The notes below the pieces were generated by a model. It did not search any database. It was not told where the DNA came from and was given only the letters and a program-made list of their open reading frames with translations. From Armatimonadota bacterium (GTDB lineage: Bacteria > Armatimonadota > Fimbriimonadia > Fimbriimonadales > Fimbriimonadaceae), in assembly GCA_027451905.1 (NCBI GenBank), contig DAIDHV010000006.1, forward strand, positions 113,718-177,717: 64,000 nucleotides of DNA, in the 5' to 3' direction. Shown here piece after piece: positions 45,169 through 53,813 of the stretch. How positions within the stretch are numbered: the first letter of the stretch is position 1; each line of letters opens with the position of its first letter. Position numbers and translations under genes: made by a program.

Positions 45169-45463
45169 ATTTTTTCTTGCTACCTCAATGAGTTGGTTGT
45201 TCATCCATACCTTTCGGGTCAAAAGTTCTTCTCGGCGGTTTCAGGCCCATGCTTTTTGGTCCGCTGGACGAGCAGTTGTGATGGTAAAAAAGCAATCCAG
45301 TCGGTATGAACTCGCTTTTCGGCTCTCAGAAGTTGGCATCGTCAGTCCGCGTCCTGGTGAGCGGATTCTCATTAAAGGTGAAAGCGCTTCAATTGCATTG
45401 AAAGGAACCGTTGACCAGGTTATGATTGACCATGATCACACCCGAGTCCTTGTAAAAGTCTGA
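45134..45463 (+). CDS. Small membrane protein, function unknown
   Basis: A 109-aa protein with a single N-terminal membrane helix (about 8-27) and a small beta-rich C-terminal domain ('GERILIKGESASIALKGTVDQVMIDHDHTRVLVKV') loosely like NfeD/OB folds. It overlaps the previous gene by 35 bases; ATG 45146 is an alternative start. Not recognised. Confidence 0.6.
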   Translation: MVQIMLRQVLIEFFLATSMSWLFIHTFRVKSSSRRFQAHAFWSAGRAVVMVKKQSSRYELAFRLSEVGIVSPRPGERILIKGESASIALKGTVDQVMIDHDHTRVLVKV

Positions 45464-47029
45464 TCAGGCTTTTGGCTTGACTTGATTGAAGACCAGATGC
45501 GAAAGGTCTATTTGCTCGCTCATGAGTTTAGGATCTGAATCGAATATGACGGCCTCGCACTTTTGCCCTGCGGTTAGGTCATTGGCCTTGCTGCAATTAG
45601 CGTGGGAAGCATTTTCCAGCCACAGCTTTAGGGCGCTGTTTCCGTCTAAATTCTCTGATTGATCAAAACCTTCTGGCCTTTGTCTTAAGAGCCGGACTCC
45701 AACTTTGGGATCGCCCTCGACAATGGGCCTATCGGTACTAGCCGACAATTTAACCCCTGCCTGCAAAAGCGATCGAGATCGAATCAGCTTTGTAGCCCGA
45801 TCTGTACCAAGCTGATTCTGGTAAGCCTTGCCGAACCGGCTCAGAAATTCTGGCTGGATGGAAACGAAGCAGCCAAGTTTTGCAATCCGCTCTATTTGCT
45901 GGTCCGATAAAATCATAGCATGCTCAATTCGATGAAGGCTAGGCCGACCTGACTCTTCGTAAGCGTCCATGACTAAGTCAACTGCGAAATCACCGATAGC
46001 ATGGGTTGCAACCTGAAACCCCTTATCAGTTGCGGTTCTAACCATGCTCTTTAACTTATCCGGTGGATACATGAGCAAGCCGGAGACGGATTTTGAAGTA
46101 TGAAATTGGGCTTGGGCGGCAGTGAGCGGCTTCTTTTCGGCAGAACTTGATTCGGTGAGGTAGTTGCCGTAAATGGCGGCTGTTGCGCTTCCTATTGCCC
46201 CATCGCAGAAGATCTTCACTCCGGCGATGAGGTGCCGATACTGTTCCAAAGTCTCTCCGCTGACTGCTTTAGGTCCGAATAAGTCCTTCCAGTGCATGTA
46301 AATTCGCATGTCTATGGAGCCAGCTTCTTTCCAAACTTCGTCATATGCCTTTAGCAAATCTAATGCCGAGATGTTATGGCTGCCCATATCGCAGACTTCT
46401 CGAAATCCGAGCTCTTTGACCTTTTGATTAGCCCGCCTGATTGCGGTTTTGATTTCTTGAAGTTCTGGTTTTGGGAATGACCTGGCCACAAGATCGACTG
46501 CACTTTCAAACAAAGGTCCATTGACAACCCCGGTTTCATCTCTGCCAAATGTTCCTGAAGGAAGATCTTCTTGGTATGGATGTATGCTGGCAAGATTAAA
46601 GGCGGCGGAATTAGCAACCGCTGCGTGACCGTTAGAATGTCTAACCAAGATGGGAATTTGGGTGGAAATCTTGTCTAACTCGAGGGCTGTGAGGTGAGGA
46701 CCACCCCACCGATTTTGGTCGTACTGAACCGCGATGAGTTGAGCCGGGCGTCTAGCGGCAACGGCCCCAGCTAGGGATTCCAATACTTCTTCTTTCGTTT
46801 GGCAAGAAACTAGGGAAGGGTAGCCAAGGTGGGTGCCGGTCCCTTCAATATGACTGTGATTATCTACAAAAGCAGGAAGCAACCACTTTCCGCTTAAGTC
46901 CACAACCTGATCAAACGGACCTTCTGATACATGAGGCCCTCGTTCCACGATCCGCCCATGTGAGACAATCATGGATTGTGCCTCATCGGTTAGACCCCAT
47001 TGAAAATGGCAGAACTTAATTAAGCTCAC
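45464..47029 (-). CDS. Amidohydrolase-3 family metal-dependent hydrolase (YtcJ-like)
   Basis: A 521-aa cytoplasmic hydrolase of the amidohydrolase superfamily. 'LLPAFVDNHSHIEGTG' holds the first metal ligands H58 and H60; 'GFQVATHAIGDFAVDLVMDAYEES' supplies a His and 'STDRPIVEGDPKVGVRLLRQRP' the Asp. It is the YtcJ-type with an N-terminal beta-sandwich. Substrate is unknown; relatives include N-substituted formamide deformylase. It overlaps the amine oxidase gene by 14 bases, so the two probably act on the same nitrogen compound. Confidence 0.88.
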   Translation of the reverse strand: MSLIKFCHFQWGLTDEAQSMIVSHGRIVERGPHVSEGPFDQVVDLSGKWLLPAFVDNHSHIEGTGTHLGYPSLVSCQTKEEVLESLAGAVAARRPAQLIAVQYDQNRWGGPHLTALELDKISTQIPILVRHSNGHAAVANSAAFNLASIHPYQEDLPSGTFGRDETGVVNGPLFESAVDLVARSFPKPELQEIKTAIRRANQKVKELGFREVCDMGSHNISALDLLKAYDEVWKEAGSIDMRIYMHWKDLFGPKAVSGETLEQYRHLIAGVKIFCDGAIGSATAAIYGNYLTESSSAEKKPLTAAQAQFHTSKSVSGLLMYPPDKLKSMVRTATDKGFQVATHAIGDFAVDLVMDAYEESGRPSLHRIEHAMILSDQQIERIAKLGCFVSIQPEFLSRFGKAYQNQLGTDRATKLIRSRSLLQAGVKLSASTDRPIVEGDPKVGVRLLRQRPEGFDQSENLDGNSALKLWLENASHANCSKANDLTAGQKCEAVIFDSDPKLMSEQIDLSHLVFNQVKPKA

Positions 47030-48350
47030 TTTGCTGCACCTCGGAAAAGACGCGTTCGGCGCTTTCTAATGCACCCTCAATGAACCCAACCCACTCAGAG
47101 GTATGTTCACCAGCAAAATGAACTCTGCCAAACTGGCTTGAAATATGTTCTTGATGCTGCAAAACATAGCCAGGAGCCAAATGAGAAAAGGCCCCTCCCG
47201 CAAAAGAGTCTTTGACCCAATCAAAGCACCATCCTCTTTTGAACGTTTGAGAGGCTTCGGGATGAACCTTAGCTAAATCGTACAAAGCGGCGCGAACGGG
47301 GTCTCCCAACGCTGCATAGTCCCTGGCAGCCTGACCACAAATGTAAGTGGTTAATAAAGGGGCAGGATTAACTCCGCTGGCTTGGCTTGATCCTTCTTTA
47401 AGTCCGGAGGACCAAGTTTGCTGAAAAGGCAGGTCACAAAGCATCGAACCGCCCCAGTTCTTTTCTAACCACCAGCTTTCTTCAAAGTGCCATGCAATTT
47501 TGATGGCGGGGCTCATTTCACAGGCCTCTAGGCTGCAGCGATTTGATGGCGGCAACGGTGGCTCAAAAATGACCCGCTCTACCGCTCTGGGTGGTATCGC
47601 AAGGACTAACCGGTCGACTTTGACAAGGCCCTTATCAAAGACAAGCTCAATTTGGGAACCAGCTTGATTGACCCTTTCTAGGCACCACCCAAACTGGACC
47701 TCCTTGCCAGTTGAATTTAACATCATTTCGCAAAAGGCTGATGCACCCTGAGGAAAGCGATAGGCACTCATGACGTCGCCATCACGATCTAGGTACATTC
47801 TGAAGCCGCAAAGCCATCCTAGAAGGCCAATCTTTTCTAAGTCGTCCCCTTCATCGCTTCTATTCTTTGCGGTTAGCCACCAGTTGCCCCTCATCGACCG
47901 AGTGTTTTCGGCAAGAAACCTGTCCAGTGGTGTGTTGTCCCATTCAAGGCAAGTCTTGCTTTTCCAGCCAGGAGTTGCAAGCTCCGAGGTCATCTCTTTT
48001 GCCATCGATTCAATGCGAAGATCATCCTCGAAGGCATCGGTCCATAACTCGGCTTCATTGGTGGCTTTGCCTTGATAGATGACCGTTTTTGGCCATACAG
48101 GGGCGGGCAGAGGTTCGAGGCCCATAGAGGCAAGCAGATTAAGGACTCGGTGATGATCTCCGTCGATCCACTCACCACCCGCTTCAAAGAGGCAACCTTC
48201 GCCTTCATCTACAGTGTGTAGTCTGCCCCCTAGGCGGTGACGACCTTCAAACAGTTCAACCTGGTAGCCCGCTTCGTGCAAGAGCATCGCGGCCCGAAGT
48301 CCGGCTGCTCCCATTCCAACAACTGCAACAACTTCCTTGGATCCGCTCAC
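47016..48350 (-). CDS. FAD-dependent amine oxidase (monoamine oxidase-like)
   Basis: A 444-aa flavoprotein. The Rossmann motif GMGAAG (12-17) with E35 and 'GRHRLGGRLHT' (36-46) are the FAD-binding signature; 'IAGEHTSEWVGFIEGALESAERV'-like 'FAGEHTSEWVGFIEGALESAERV' near the end is the C-terminal flavin motif. Oxidises amines to aldehydes or imines with H2O2 release, or acts as a related oxidoreductase. No signal peptide. Upstream neighbours overlap, and the amidohydrolase follows it. Confidence 0.9.
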   Translation of the reverse strand: MSGSKEVVAVVGMGAAGLRAAMLLHEAGYQVELFEGRHRLGGRLHTVDEGEGCLFEAGGEWIDGDHHRVLNLLASMGLEPLPAPVWPKTVIYQGKATNEAELWTDAFEDDLRIESMAKEMTSELATPGWKSKTCLEWDNTPLDRFLAENTRSMRGNWWLTAKNRSDEGDDLEKIGLLGWLCGFRMYLDRDGDVMSAYRFPQGASAFCEMMLNSTGKEVQFGWCLERVNQAGSQIELVFDKGLVKVDRLVLAIPPRAVERVIFEPPLPPSNRCSLEACEMSPAIKIAWHFEESWWLEKNWGGSMLCDLPFQQTWSSGLKEGSSQASGVNPAPLLTTYICGQAARDYAALGDPVRAALYDLAKVHPEASQTFKRGWCFDWVKDSFAGGAFSHLAPGYVLQHQEHISSQFGRVHFAGEHTSEWVGFIEGALESAERVFSEVQQSELN

Positions 48351-48610
48351 TGGCTTTCTCCGTTGGATTTTCTTGCTTTTAAAATCACGTCAATCGCCAA
48401 AAGGATGAAAATAAAAACTCCGGTTATCGCCTCCACATAGGTTGGCATTGACTTCTTGAGTTCAAGCAAAAGCACTGCAAAAAGTGCAAACGAGAGTGCC
48501 CGCACCAAAGCACCGTTACCTTTTTGCTTAATTTGGCCCAGATTGACAAGGATCATGACCGCACAGATGAGAACTCCAAATGATGTGAAGAGGTCAGCAG
48601 GGACCTTCAT
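48347..48610 (-). CDS. Small integral membrane protein, function unknown
   Basis: An 87-aa protein with three predicted membrane helices (about 9-26, 36-50, 58-78). It overlaps the amine oxidase gene by 4 bases and the aldo-keto-reductase-like gene by 4, so it is a genuine member of this operon. Not recognised. Confidence 0.65.
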   Translation of the reverse strand: MKVPADLFTSFGVLICAVMILVNLGQIKQKGNGALVRALSFALFAVLLLELKKSMPTYVEAITGVFIFILLAIDVILKARKSNGESQ

Positions 48611-49368
48611 TGCGCAGCCCCCTTCAAATCGGATGCAACCACACTATCCGGAGCCGATTTATTAGACCTTCGAATTAAACTGGCGATCGTTGAAATGTCT
48701 TCTAAGCTTGATACAGGAATGAGTTGAGGAGCCTCGGCGTTTTCAAATGGCAGTGGCGGTTTGGCCTGGGTCGCGTTTTGATCAAGAGAGCCTGTCGAAT
48801 TAAGCGGAGCTTTCCTAACAACTACCAATTCTTTTCTTAGCCCAATCTCCTTGATACTATTGAGGATAGAAGCATCCACCTGTGATGAAACGAGGACATA
48901 GGAAAAGAGATCTGATTTTTCTAGGACTGCTAATGCTGCCGATCCGTTTCCCTGCACAGCCAAACCAACTTTTTGAATCGCGCCTTCTTCTTGACTATCC
49001 TTGATGGCAGAAACGGCACCATCGATCTGGAATTGGGTCAGAGGTTCAGAAACTTTTAGAAAAAGCAGGTTAACTGAGGTTCTACCAATAGCGCTCAGAA
49101 TCTGAATCAGACCCGCATTAAACTCATCATAGGCGCCATGGAAAGAGTCGGTAAAGTGCAATTGACCTGGGTGCACTACCATGATTTGGGTTTTTGAATC
49201 TAAAAAACGGCCGAAAAGGGCTGGCTGATAAGTAATGTCAACGACGGTGGCGAGCGCGCTAGCTTCTTTCGCTATTTGGCCTGCTGAATCCGGAAAAGCG
49301 GGTGCTAGTAGCTGAACCCACCAAGAGGGAGCAGATCCTTTGGTGCTTTCCCAAAAACCCTCCTCCAC
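48607..49368 (-). CDS. Degenerate aldo-keto-reductase-like protein
   Basis: A 253-aa protein. 'VNLLFLKVSEPLTQFQIDGAVSAIKDSQEEGAIQKVGLAVQGNGSAALAVLEKSDLFSYVLVSSQV' (about 107-170) resembles the second half of an aldo-keto reductase barrel (the 'GKIR.IGVS' block), but the catalytic Tyr/Lys/His/Asp of the N-terminal half are not evident. The C-terminal 50 residues are unrelated. Weak call; could be a non-enzymatic relative. First gene of the amine oxidase operon. Confidence 0.55.
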   Translation of the reverse strand: MEEGFWESTKGSAPSWWVQLLAPAFPDSAGQIAKEASALATVVDITYQPALFGRFLDSKTQIMVVHPGQLHFTDSFHGAYDEFNAGLIQILSAIGRTSVNLLFLKVSEPLTQFQIDGAVSAIKDSQEEGAIQKVGLAVQGNGSAALAVLEKSDLFSYVLVSSQVDASILNSIKEIGLRKELVVVRKAPLNSTGSLDQNATQAKPPLPFENAEAPQLIPVSSLEDISTIASLIRRSNKSAPDSVVASDLKGAAQ

Positions 49369-49407
49369 ATTCGGATTTTACCCTTGAGTTCTTTGGTGGA
49401 TGCCAAA

Positions 49408-49441
49408 ATAAACCTGGCTGGGATATCCCAGCCAGGTTTAT
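49408..49441 (-). terminator. Perfect 34-bp palindrome, terminator of the T2SS operon
   Basis: An unbroken 34-bp palindrome is centred on GGGATATCCC, beginning 21 bp after the stop of the last gene. Reading leftward it is followed by TTTTGG, so it can end the secretion operon, and it sits 40 bp before the next operon's start. Confidence 0.85.
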
Positions 49442-49461
49442 GATTCAGATTGGTTTTTGGC

Positions 49462-50175
49462 TTAGCCGCCAGCAGGGCCTCCACCACCTTGACGTCGTTT
49501 GCCGCCTCCTGGTCCTCCGAATCCCATCATTTTGATCTTACCAGTGAATTTGGCTCCTCCAAGCTTGGTCAACTCTGCTTTCTGATCGTCGGTAAGAATC
49601 TTTCCGATTTGCTCATCCATGATCTTCTTGTTTTTGTCCATCAGAGCTGGAACTTGAGATCGGTCAATATCACCATTGCGGACCTTGGAGAAGATATCCA
49701 TCATTGCTGCTTGGTATCCATCTTGCAGCTTCTTGAGGCTGTTCTTTTGATCGTCGGTCAGATTAAGTTGGGACTGGATATCGGGGTTGAGAGCAGCTTG
49801 ATTGCCTTCGACCTGGATGGCAATTTCCTTGAGCCGCTTGGACTGAGCATCCGTTATGATCGCCTTCACTGCGGCTTGATAGGTTGAAAAAGCGGCCTTG
49901 CGATCCCCACCAGATTGCATCGAGGCTCTCAGTGCCTTTCTGGCATCTTTCATTTTTGATTCCTGGTCAGCAGTCCAACCGATATCCTTTTGTACCGATT
50001 TTTGGTTCAAAAGCATGGTTGGATTTGAGATCATGTCAAATCGCATCATTGGGCCGCCACGGCGCTGGTTCTGCTGGAGCGGAGCTGCCGAGGCAAAGTT
50101 TGGCCTTGCTAAGCCGATGCCGATTGCGGCAGCGGCGAGCAAAGCTATTGTCAGTTTGAGGTTGTTAATTTTCAT
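49462..50175 (-). CDS. Spy/CpxP-like LTXXQ periplasmic protein
   Basis: A 237-aa protein with a signal peptide (about 8-30). Three LTxxQ-like motifs are seen (WTADQES, LNLTDDQKN, ILTDDQKAEL), with helices typical of the Spy chaperone fold. The C-terminus is Gly-rich (FGGPGGGKRRQGGGGPAGG). It is the last gene of the type II secretion operon, overlapping gspD by 4, and may chaperone secreted substrates in the periplasm. Confidence 0.82.
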   Translation of the reverse strand: MKINNLKLTIALLAAAAIGIGLARPNFASAAPLQQNQRRGGPMMRFDMISNPTMLLNQKSVQKDIGWTADQESKMKDARKALRASMQSGGDRKAAFSTYQAAVKAIITDAQSKRLKEIAIQVEGNQAALNPDIQSQLNLTDDQKNSLKKLQDGYQAAMMDIFSKVRNGDIDRSQVPALMDKNKKIMDEQIGKILTDDQKAELTKLGGAKFTGKIKMMGFGGPGGGKRRQGGGGPAGG

Positions 50176-52532
50176 TTCTTGTTTGGGGGTCCCTGAGTTT
50201 CGGGATTGGTGGCTTGCTGAACTGCCTTCTGGACAGAAGGAGCAAGCTGGTGAAGAGTGTCCTCTTTGATCTTTTCTGCATCGGACGTGCTAGAAACGAT
50301 GTGAGGAGTCATCAAGACGAGGAGTTCGGTTCTTTGATGAGATTTGTTGGTGCTCTTAAAGAGGTTGCCTAGGATGGGAATGTCTCCCAATATGGGCAGT
50401 TTGTTGGTTGTAGCCGTGACTTGATCTTGGATGATTCCACCGATCAAGACGGTTCTTCCATCCTTAACCGAAACGGTAGTGTTGGCTTGCCTTTGGTTAA
50501 CAATGGGTGCATTGAACGACGTGTAACCCTGAAGATCGTCGGCGGTTTGCACGATATCCATCGTCACATAGTTGTTGGCGGTGATCCTCGGAGTCACGGT
50601 TAGCACCGTTCCCACGTTTTGGAACGCATAGTTAAACGTTTGGGTACCGTTGGTGTTGGTCAGGGTGCTTGTAATGTAGGGGATTCTTTGGCTGATGTTG
50701 ATTTGTGCCTGACTGTTATTTGAGGTGAAAATCCTAGGTGTGGCGAGGACTTCAAACTTGGTTTGAGTTGTTAGGAAGTTGATAAAGGAACTAAGGTCAC
50801 CGCCGCTAAGCGTGTAGCTAAGGCCGGTAAGAGCAGGCACGGCGGACTGTAGTCCGAAGTTTTGGTTAAATAGGCCCGATTTTGAGCTGTCGCCAAAAAC
50901 CTTTTGTTGGGCAAATTTCCACTCCACCCCAAATTGGTCGGTGTTGTCTAGATTGGCCTCGATAATTTCGGTTTCGATCACAACCTGCTTTGGAATCTGA
51001 TCTAACTGCTTTAGCACTTGCTGCAATACAGGCATGTACTCAGGAGGAGCCACAACAATCAAAGAGTTGGTGTCAATGTCGGGAATAACCGTTACCTGAC
51101 CGGACAGGTCTCGAAGGTTGATAATCTGTCCGTTTGCGCCGACGCCTACGGTTCCTAGGGCATTAGAGTTCGAATTGTTATTGCCTTGGTTGCCTAAGAG
51201 CCTTTGGAAGAACGGGTTCTGTACGACTGCGACCGTTGTTGCAAGGGCGCCACTAGTGGCATTAGGATCTTGGAGGGCAATCCTTAAGTTATTGGCATCT
51301 TGAGTCATATTCAAGGCATCCAACTTGTTAGGATCTGTAAGTTGTAATCCACCAGCGCTGGTCCCGATCGAGGTGTTGACGTTGGTTCCATTAGCTCGGC
51401 TTTGGACGGTTGAACTCGTGACTTTGCTCGGGTTGTATCCGGCTCCGCTTACACCTTGGCGGTTTCCAAAAGCTTGCTGAAGAAGCTGGGCAATGACGTC
51501 GGCACGTGCGTTTTCAAGCGGAATGACCACCGTATCATCTTCGGACTTGATCGGCACATCCAGCTTGTCTATGACCTTTCCAACCGTGGCTAAATTGTCA
51601 TCGGTTGCAGAAATAATGAGGGCATTAGACCGTGAATCAACCGCAACTTGGCCGAATCCGGACTGGAAGCTTCCTGTTCTGAGAGCTTGTTGAAATCTCT
51701 GTTGAAAATTGGGCTGCTGGCTGCTAACGCCGCCCCTTCCGGTAGGAGCCTCAGTCGTCAGGACATTCTGAATGACAGACGATAAATCCTGGGCACTTGC
51801 ATACTTTAGGTAAAAGACTTTCGTGTGGATTGGCTGCTCGGTTTGGACATCAATTTGCTGAATAATGGTGGCAACTTGGTCTTGTTCTGCGGCTGAAGCA
51901 TTAACGATGACCGAGTTGCTAAATTCGTCGGATGAAGCCTTCACGTCTGGCCCCTGATTCTTACCATTTTGCTGGGCTTGAGGTCCACCAAATCGAAAGA
52001 AGAATGGCTGATTAAATTGCGAAGGATTAGACGAAAAGACTTGGTTCAGTACTTGAGCGACTTGATCAGAGTTGGCGTACTTAATTTTATAGACTTTAAG
52101 CACCGTTTTAGGAGTCTGTCCAAACCCCTTGAATTGGCTTGGGTTAAATGCAGGTGCCTGCTGGGCAGGCTTGGCAATGATCAAATTTCCTTGATGCTGC
52201 AATGCAAATCCTTGGAGACCTAGTTCTGTATTGACTATGTTGAAGGCATCGGCTAAAGTCACCGCCTTAGGACTCACTACAGTAATCGGAGAAGTCAATT
52301 TAGGATCTTTAATAATGGTAATTCCAGAGGCTTTAGATAAAAACTCTAAGACCATATCCGCGCTGGCATTTTTAAAGTTCAAAGAGACTTTTGTTTTAGG
52401 GTTAAGTTTAAAGTACTCCCAAGCTGGTTTTGGGGCTGGCCCTGTGTCAAACTGTGCCAAGCCCAGTGTTGGTGAAAATGCCGACGCGGATGCAAGTAGG
52501 CAAAGTACGATAGTTGATTTTTTGATTTTCAT
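50172..52532 (-). CDS. gspD: Type II secretion system secretin (GspD/PilQ family)
   Basis: A 786-aa outer-membrane channel protein with a signal peptide (about 5-26). N-domain repeats lie at about 40-340 ('MVLEFLSKASGITIIKDPKL', 'VYKIKYANSDQVAQVLNQVF', 'TKVFYLKYASAQDLSSVIQNVL'), and the secretin barrel at about 540-750 ends with 'VLIGGIIQDQVTATTNKLPILGDIPILGNLFKS' and 'ELLVLMTPHIV'. An Asn/Gly-rich insert interrupts the middle. No S-domain pilotin site is evident. It forms the ring that lets folded proteins cross the outer membrane. Confidence 0.95.
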   Translation of the reverse strand: MKIKKSTIVLCLLASASAFSPTLGLAQFDTGPAPKPAWEYFKLNPKTKVSLNFKNASADMVLEFLSKASGITIIKDPKLTSPITVVSPKAVTLADAFNIVNTELGLQGFALQHQGNLIIAKPAQQAPAFNPSQFKGFGQTPKTVLKVYKIKYANSDQVAQVLNQVFSSNPSQFNQPFFFRFGGPQAQQNGKNQGPDVKASSDEFSNSVIVNASAAEQDQVATIIQQIDVQTEQPIHTKVFYLKYASAQDLSSVIQNVLTTEAPTGRGGVSSQQPNFQQRFQQALRTGSFQSGFGQVAVDSRSNALIISATDDNLATVGKVIDKLDVPIKSEDDTVVIPLENARADVIAQLLQQAFGNRQGVSGAGYNPSKVTSSTVQSRANGTNVNTSIGTSAGGLQLTDPNKLDALNMTQDANNLRIALQDPNATSGALATTVAVVQNPFFQRLLGNQGNNNSNSNALGTVGVGANGQIINLRDLSGQVTVIPDIDTNSLIVVAPPEYMPVLQQVLKQLDQIPKQVVIETEIIEANLDNTDQFGVEWKFAQQKVFGDSSKSGLFNQNFGLQSAVPALTGLSYTLSGGDLSSFINFLTTQTKFEVLATPRIFTSNNSQAQINISQRIPYITSTLTNTNGTQTFNYAFQNVGTVLTVTPRITANNYVTMDIVQTADDLQGYTSFNAPIVNQRQANTTVSVKDGRTVLIGGIIQDQVTATTNKLPILGDIPILGNLFKSTNKSHQRTELLVLMTPHIVSSTSDAEKIKEDTLHQLAPSVQKAVQQATNPETQGPPNKK

Positions 52533-53278
52533 GAGCCTCGATTTCTTCGATTAAATCTGTTAAAACGCCCACCTTTGGGGCCACCAGCAGGTGCGGCTTG
52601 GATGGTAACGTTTCCGGTAGCGGCGGGAGCACCGGCAGCAGGTGGGCCACCTGGGCCGGCTGCCATGGGACCACCGAGCACGCCATTGCCAATGGGACCG
52701 GCCAAGCCACCTCCAGCGGGATTAAAGGGAGGTACCAGCGTTGGAGGAGTTGTGTTAGCTTTTGTTTGGGCTGCAATTTCCTGCAAGTCCGCTGTCATTT
52801 GGATTGTTTTCGTGTCCCCACTGTCTGATCGCAGAGTCACTTCATCACCACTTATGGATTCCAACATACATGTTTTCCAATGCTCTCCGATCTTCACGTA
52901 GTTGCCTTGAAGCGTCTTGCTATTTTCAAACAGAGCCATTTGCGAATTATTAATTGCTGCCGTCCCTGTAAAAGCCCAGTTTGCTTCTCCTTTTGTCATT
53001 TCGGTGGGAATGTCAAAGTTGTTTGTGGTTACTGATCCAGCCGCAGTTGTGACGAGCGGGCGAAAGATGTCCGACGTGGCTAAATTGAGTCGAGCAAAGT
53101 GGGCTGAGTAGTCTTCTTTTGTGAACTGAGTAGCCGTGGATTGAGGCTGAGCCGAAGTAGACTTCTTTGTGGCCGCGTCCTTAGAGCCGGGGGGATTGGT
53201 GTAGTTCCAAAGAACGACACCGATGAGGGTGCTTCCAAGCGTGAACCAAAGCATGAAGTTTGATTTAGTTTGGGCCAT
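52529..53278 (-). CDS. GspC/PilP-like inner-membrane connector
   Basis: A 249-aa protein. The start is set at ATG 53278, which has AGGAGG 5 bp upstream; an upstream frame has no such site. One membrane helix (about 8-26) is followed by a linker and a small beta domain (about 95-170, 'ANWAFTGTAAINNSQMALFENSKTLQGNYVKIGEHWKTCMLESISGDEVTLRSDSGDTKTI') like the homology region of GspC/PilP that contacts the secretin. A long Gly/Pro/Ala tail ends in 'GGRFNRFNRRNRGS', an unusual basic arginine/asparagine-rich tail. Position next to gspD supports the role. Confidence 0.72.
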   Translation of the reverse strand: MAQTKSNFMLWFTLGSTLIGVVLWNYTNPPGSKDAATKKSTSAQPQSTATQFTKEDYSAHFARLNLATSDIFRPLVTTAAGSVTTNNFDIPTEMTKGEANWAFTGTAAINNSQMALFENSKTLQGNYVKIGEHWKTCMLESISGDEVTLRSDSGDTKTIQMTADLQEIAAQTKANTTPPTLVPPFNPAGGGLAGPIGNGVLGGPMAAGPGGPPAAGAPAATGNVTIQAAPAGGPKGGRFNRFNRRNRGS

Positions 53279-53813
53279 TAGTTCCTCCTGGTGCAATGTA
53301 TGTTGTGTAGGCGACTGCCGTAATTGATGCCATAACTTGATCCTTTGATTGTCCAGACTCAGAGATTTGAACAGAAGAAATATTCACCTTTTGTAAACCC
53401 TCAAGATCATTAATAAATGTTACGATTTGAGGATACTTGCCAGATGCAGTAATTGTGATAGGAACAATGGTTATATAAGAAAGATTTTGGTTTCTTCCTG
53501 GCCTAAAAGATTCCATTGTAATGCCGCTATTACTTGCCGATTTAGATACCTGAGACATTGCGGCGGGAATGATCTTTGCGGGATCAATTTTCCAGTCTCT
53601 TTTGCCGATACTTGCCTGCATCACTGAGATCTGTTTATTGGCTTCATCGGCTGCTTTTTGCACTTGATCCTTATTTTGCTTCTCCGATGCCATCGCGCTG
53701 GCAACGCTAGGAGTTGGCACAAGCAAAAAGGCGCCAAGGGCAAGCGCAAATAATACAAACGCTGCTATCCAAAGGCCAGACGCTAAAGGTTCTCTTGATA
53801 GTGTGATTTTCAT
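53265..53813 (-). CDS. GspM/PilO-like protein
   Basis: A 182-aa inner-membrane protein with one helix (about 12-33), a coiled coil (about 45-75) and a ferredoxin-like domain ('NLSYITIVPITITASGKYPQIVTFINDLEGLQKVNISSVQI', about 115-160), the PilO/GspM pattern. It overlaps the L-like gene by 4. Links the cytoplasmic ATPase platform to the secretin. Confidence 0.82.
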   Translation of the reverse strand: MKITLSREPLASGLWIAAFVLFALALGAFLLVPTPSVASAMASEKQNKDQVQKAADEANKQISVMQASIGKRDWKIDPAKIIPAAMSQVSKSASNSGITMESFRPGRNQNLSYITIVPITITASGKYPQIVTFINDLEGLQKVNISSVQISESGQSKDQVMASITAVAYTTYIAPGGTNGPN

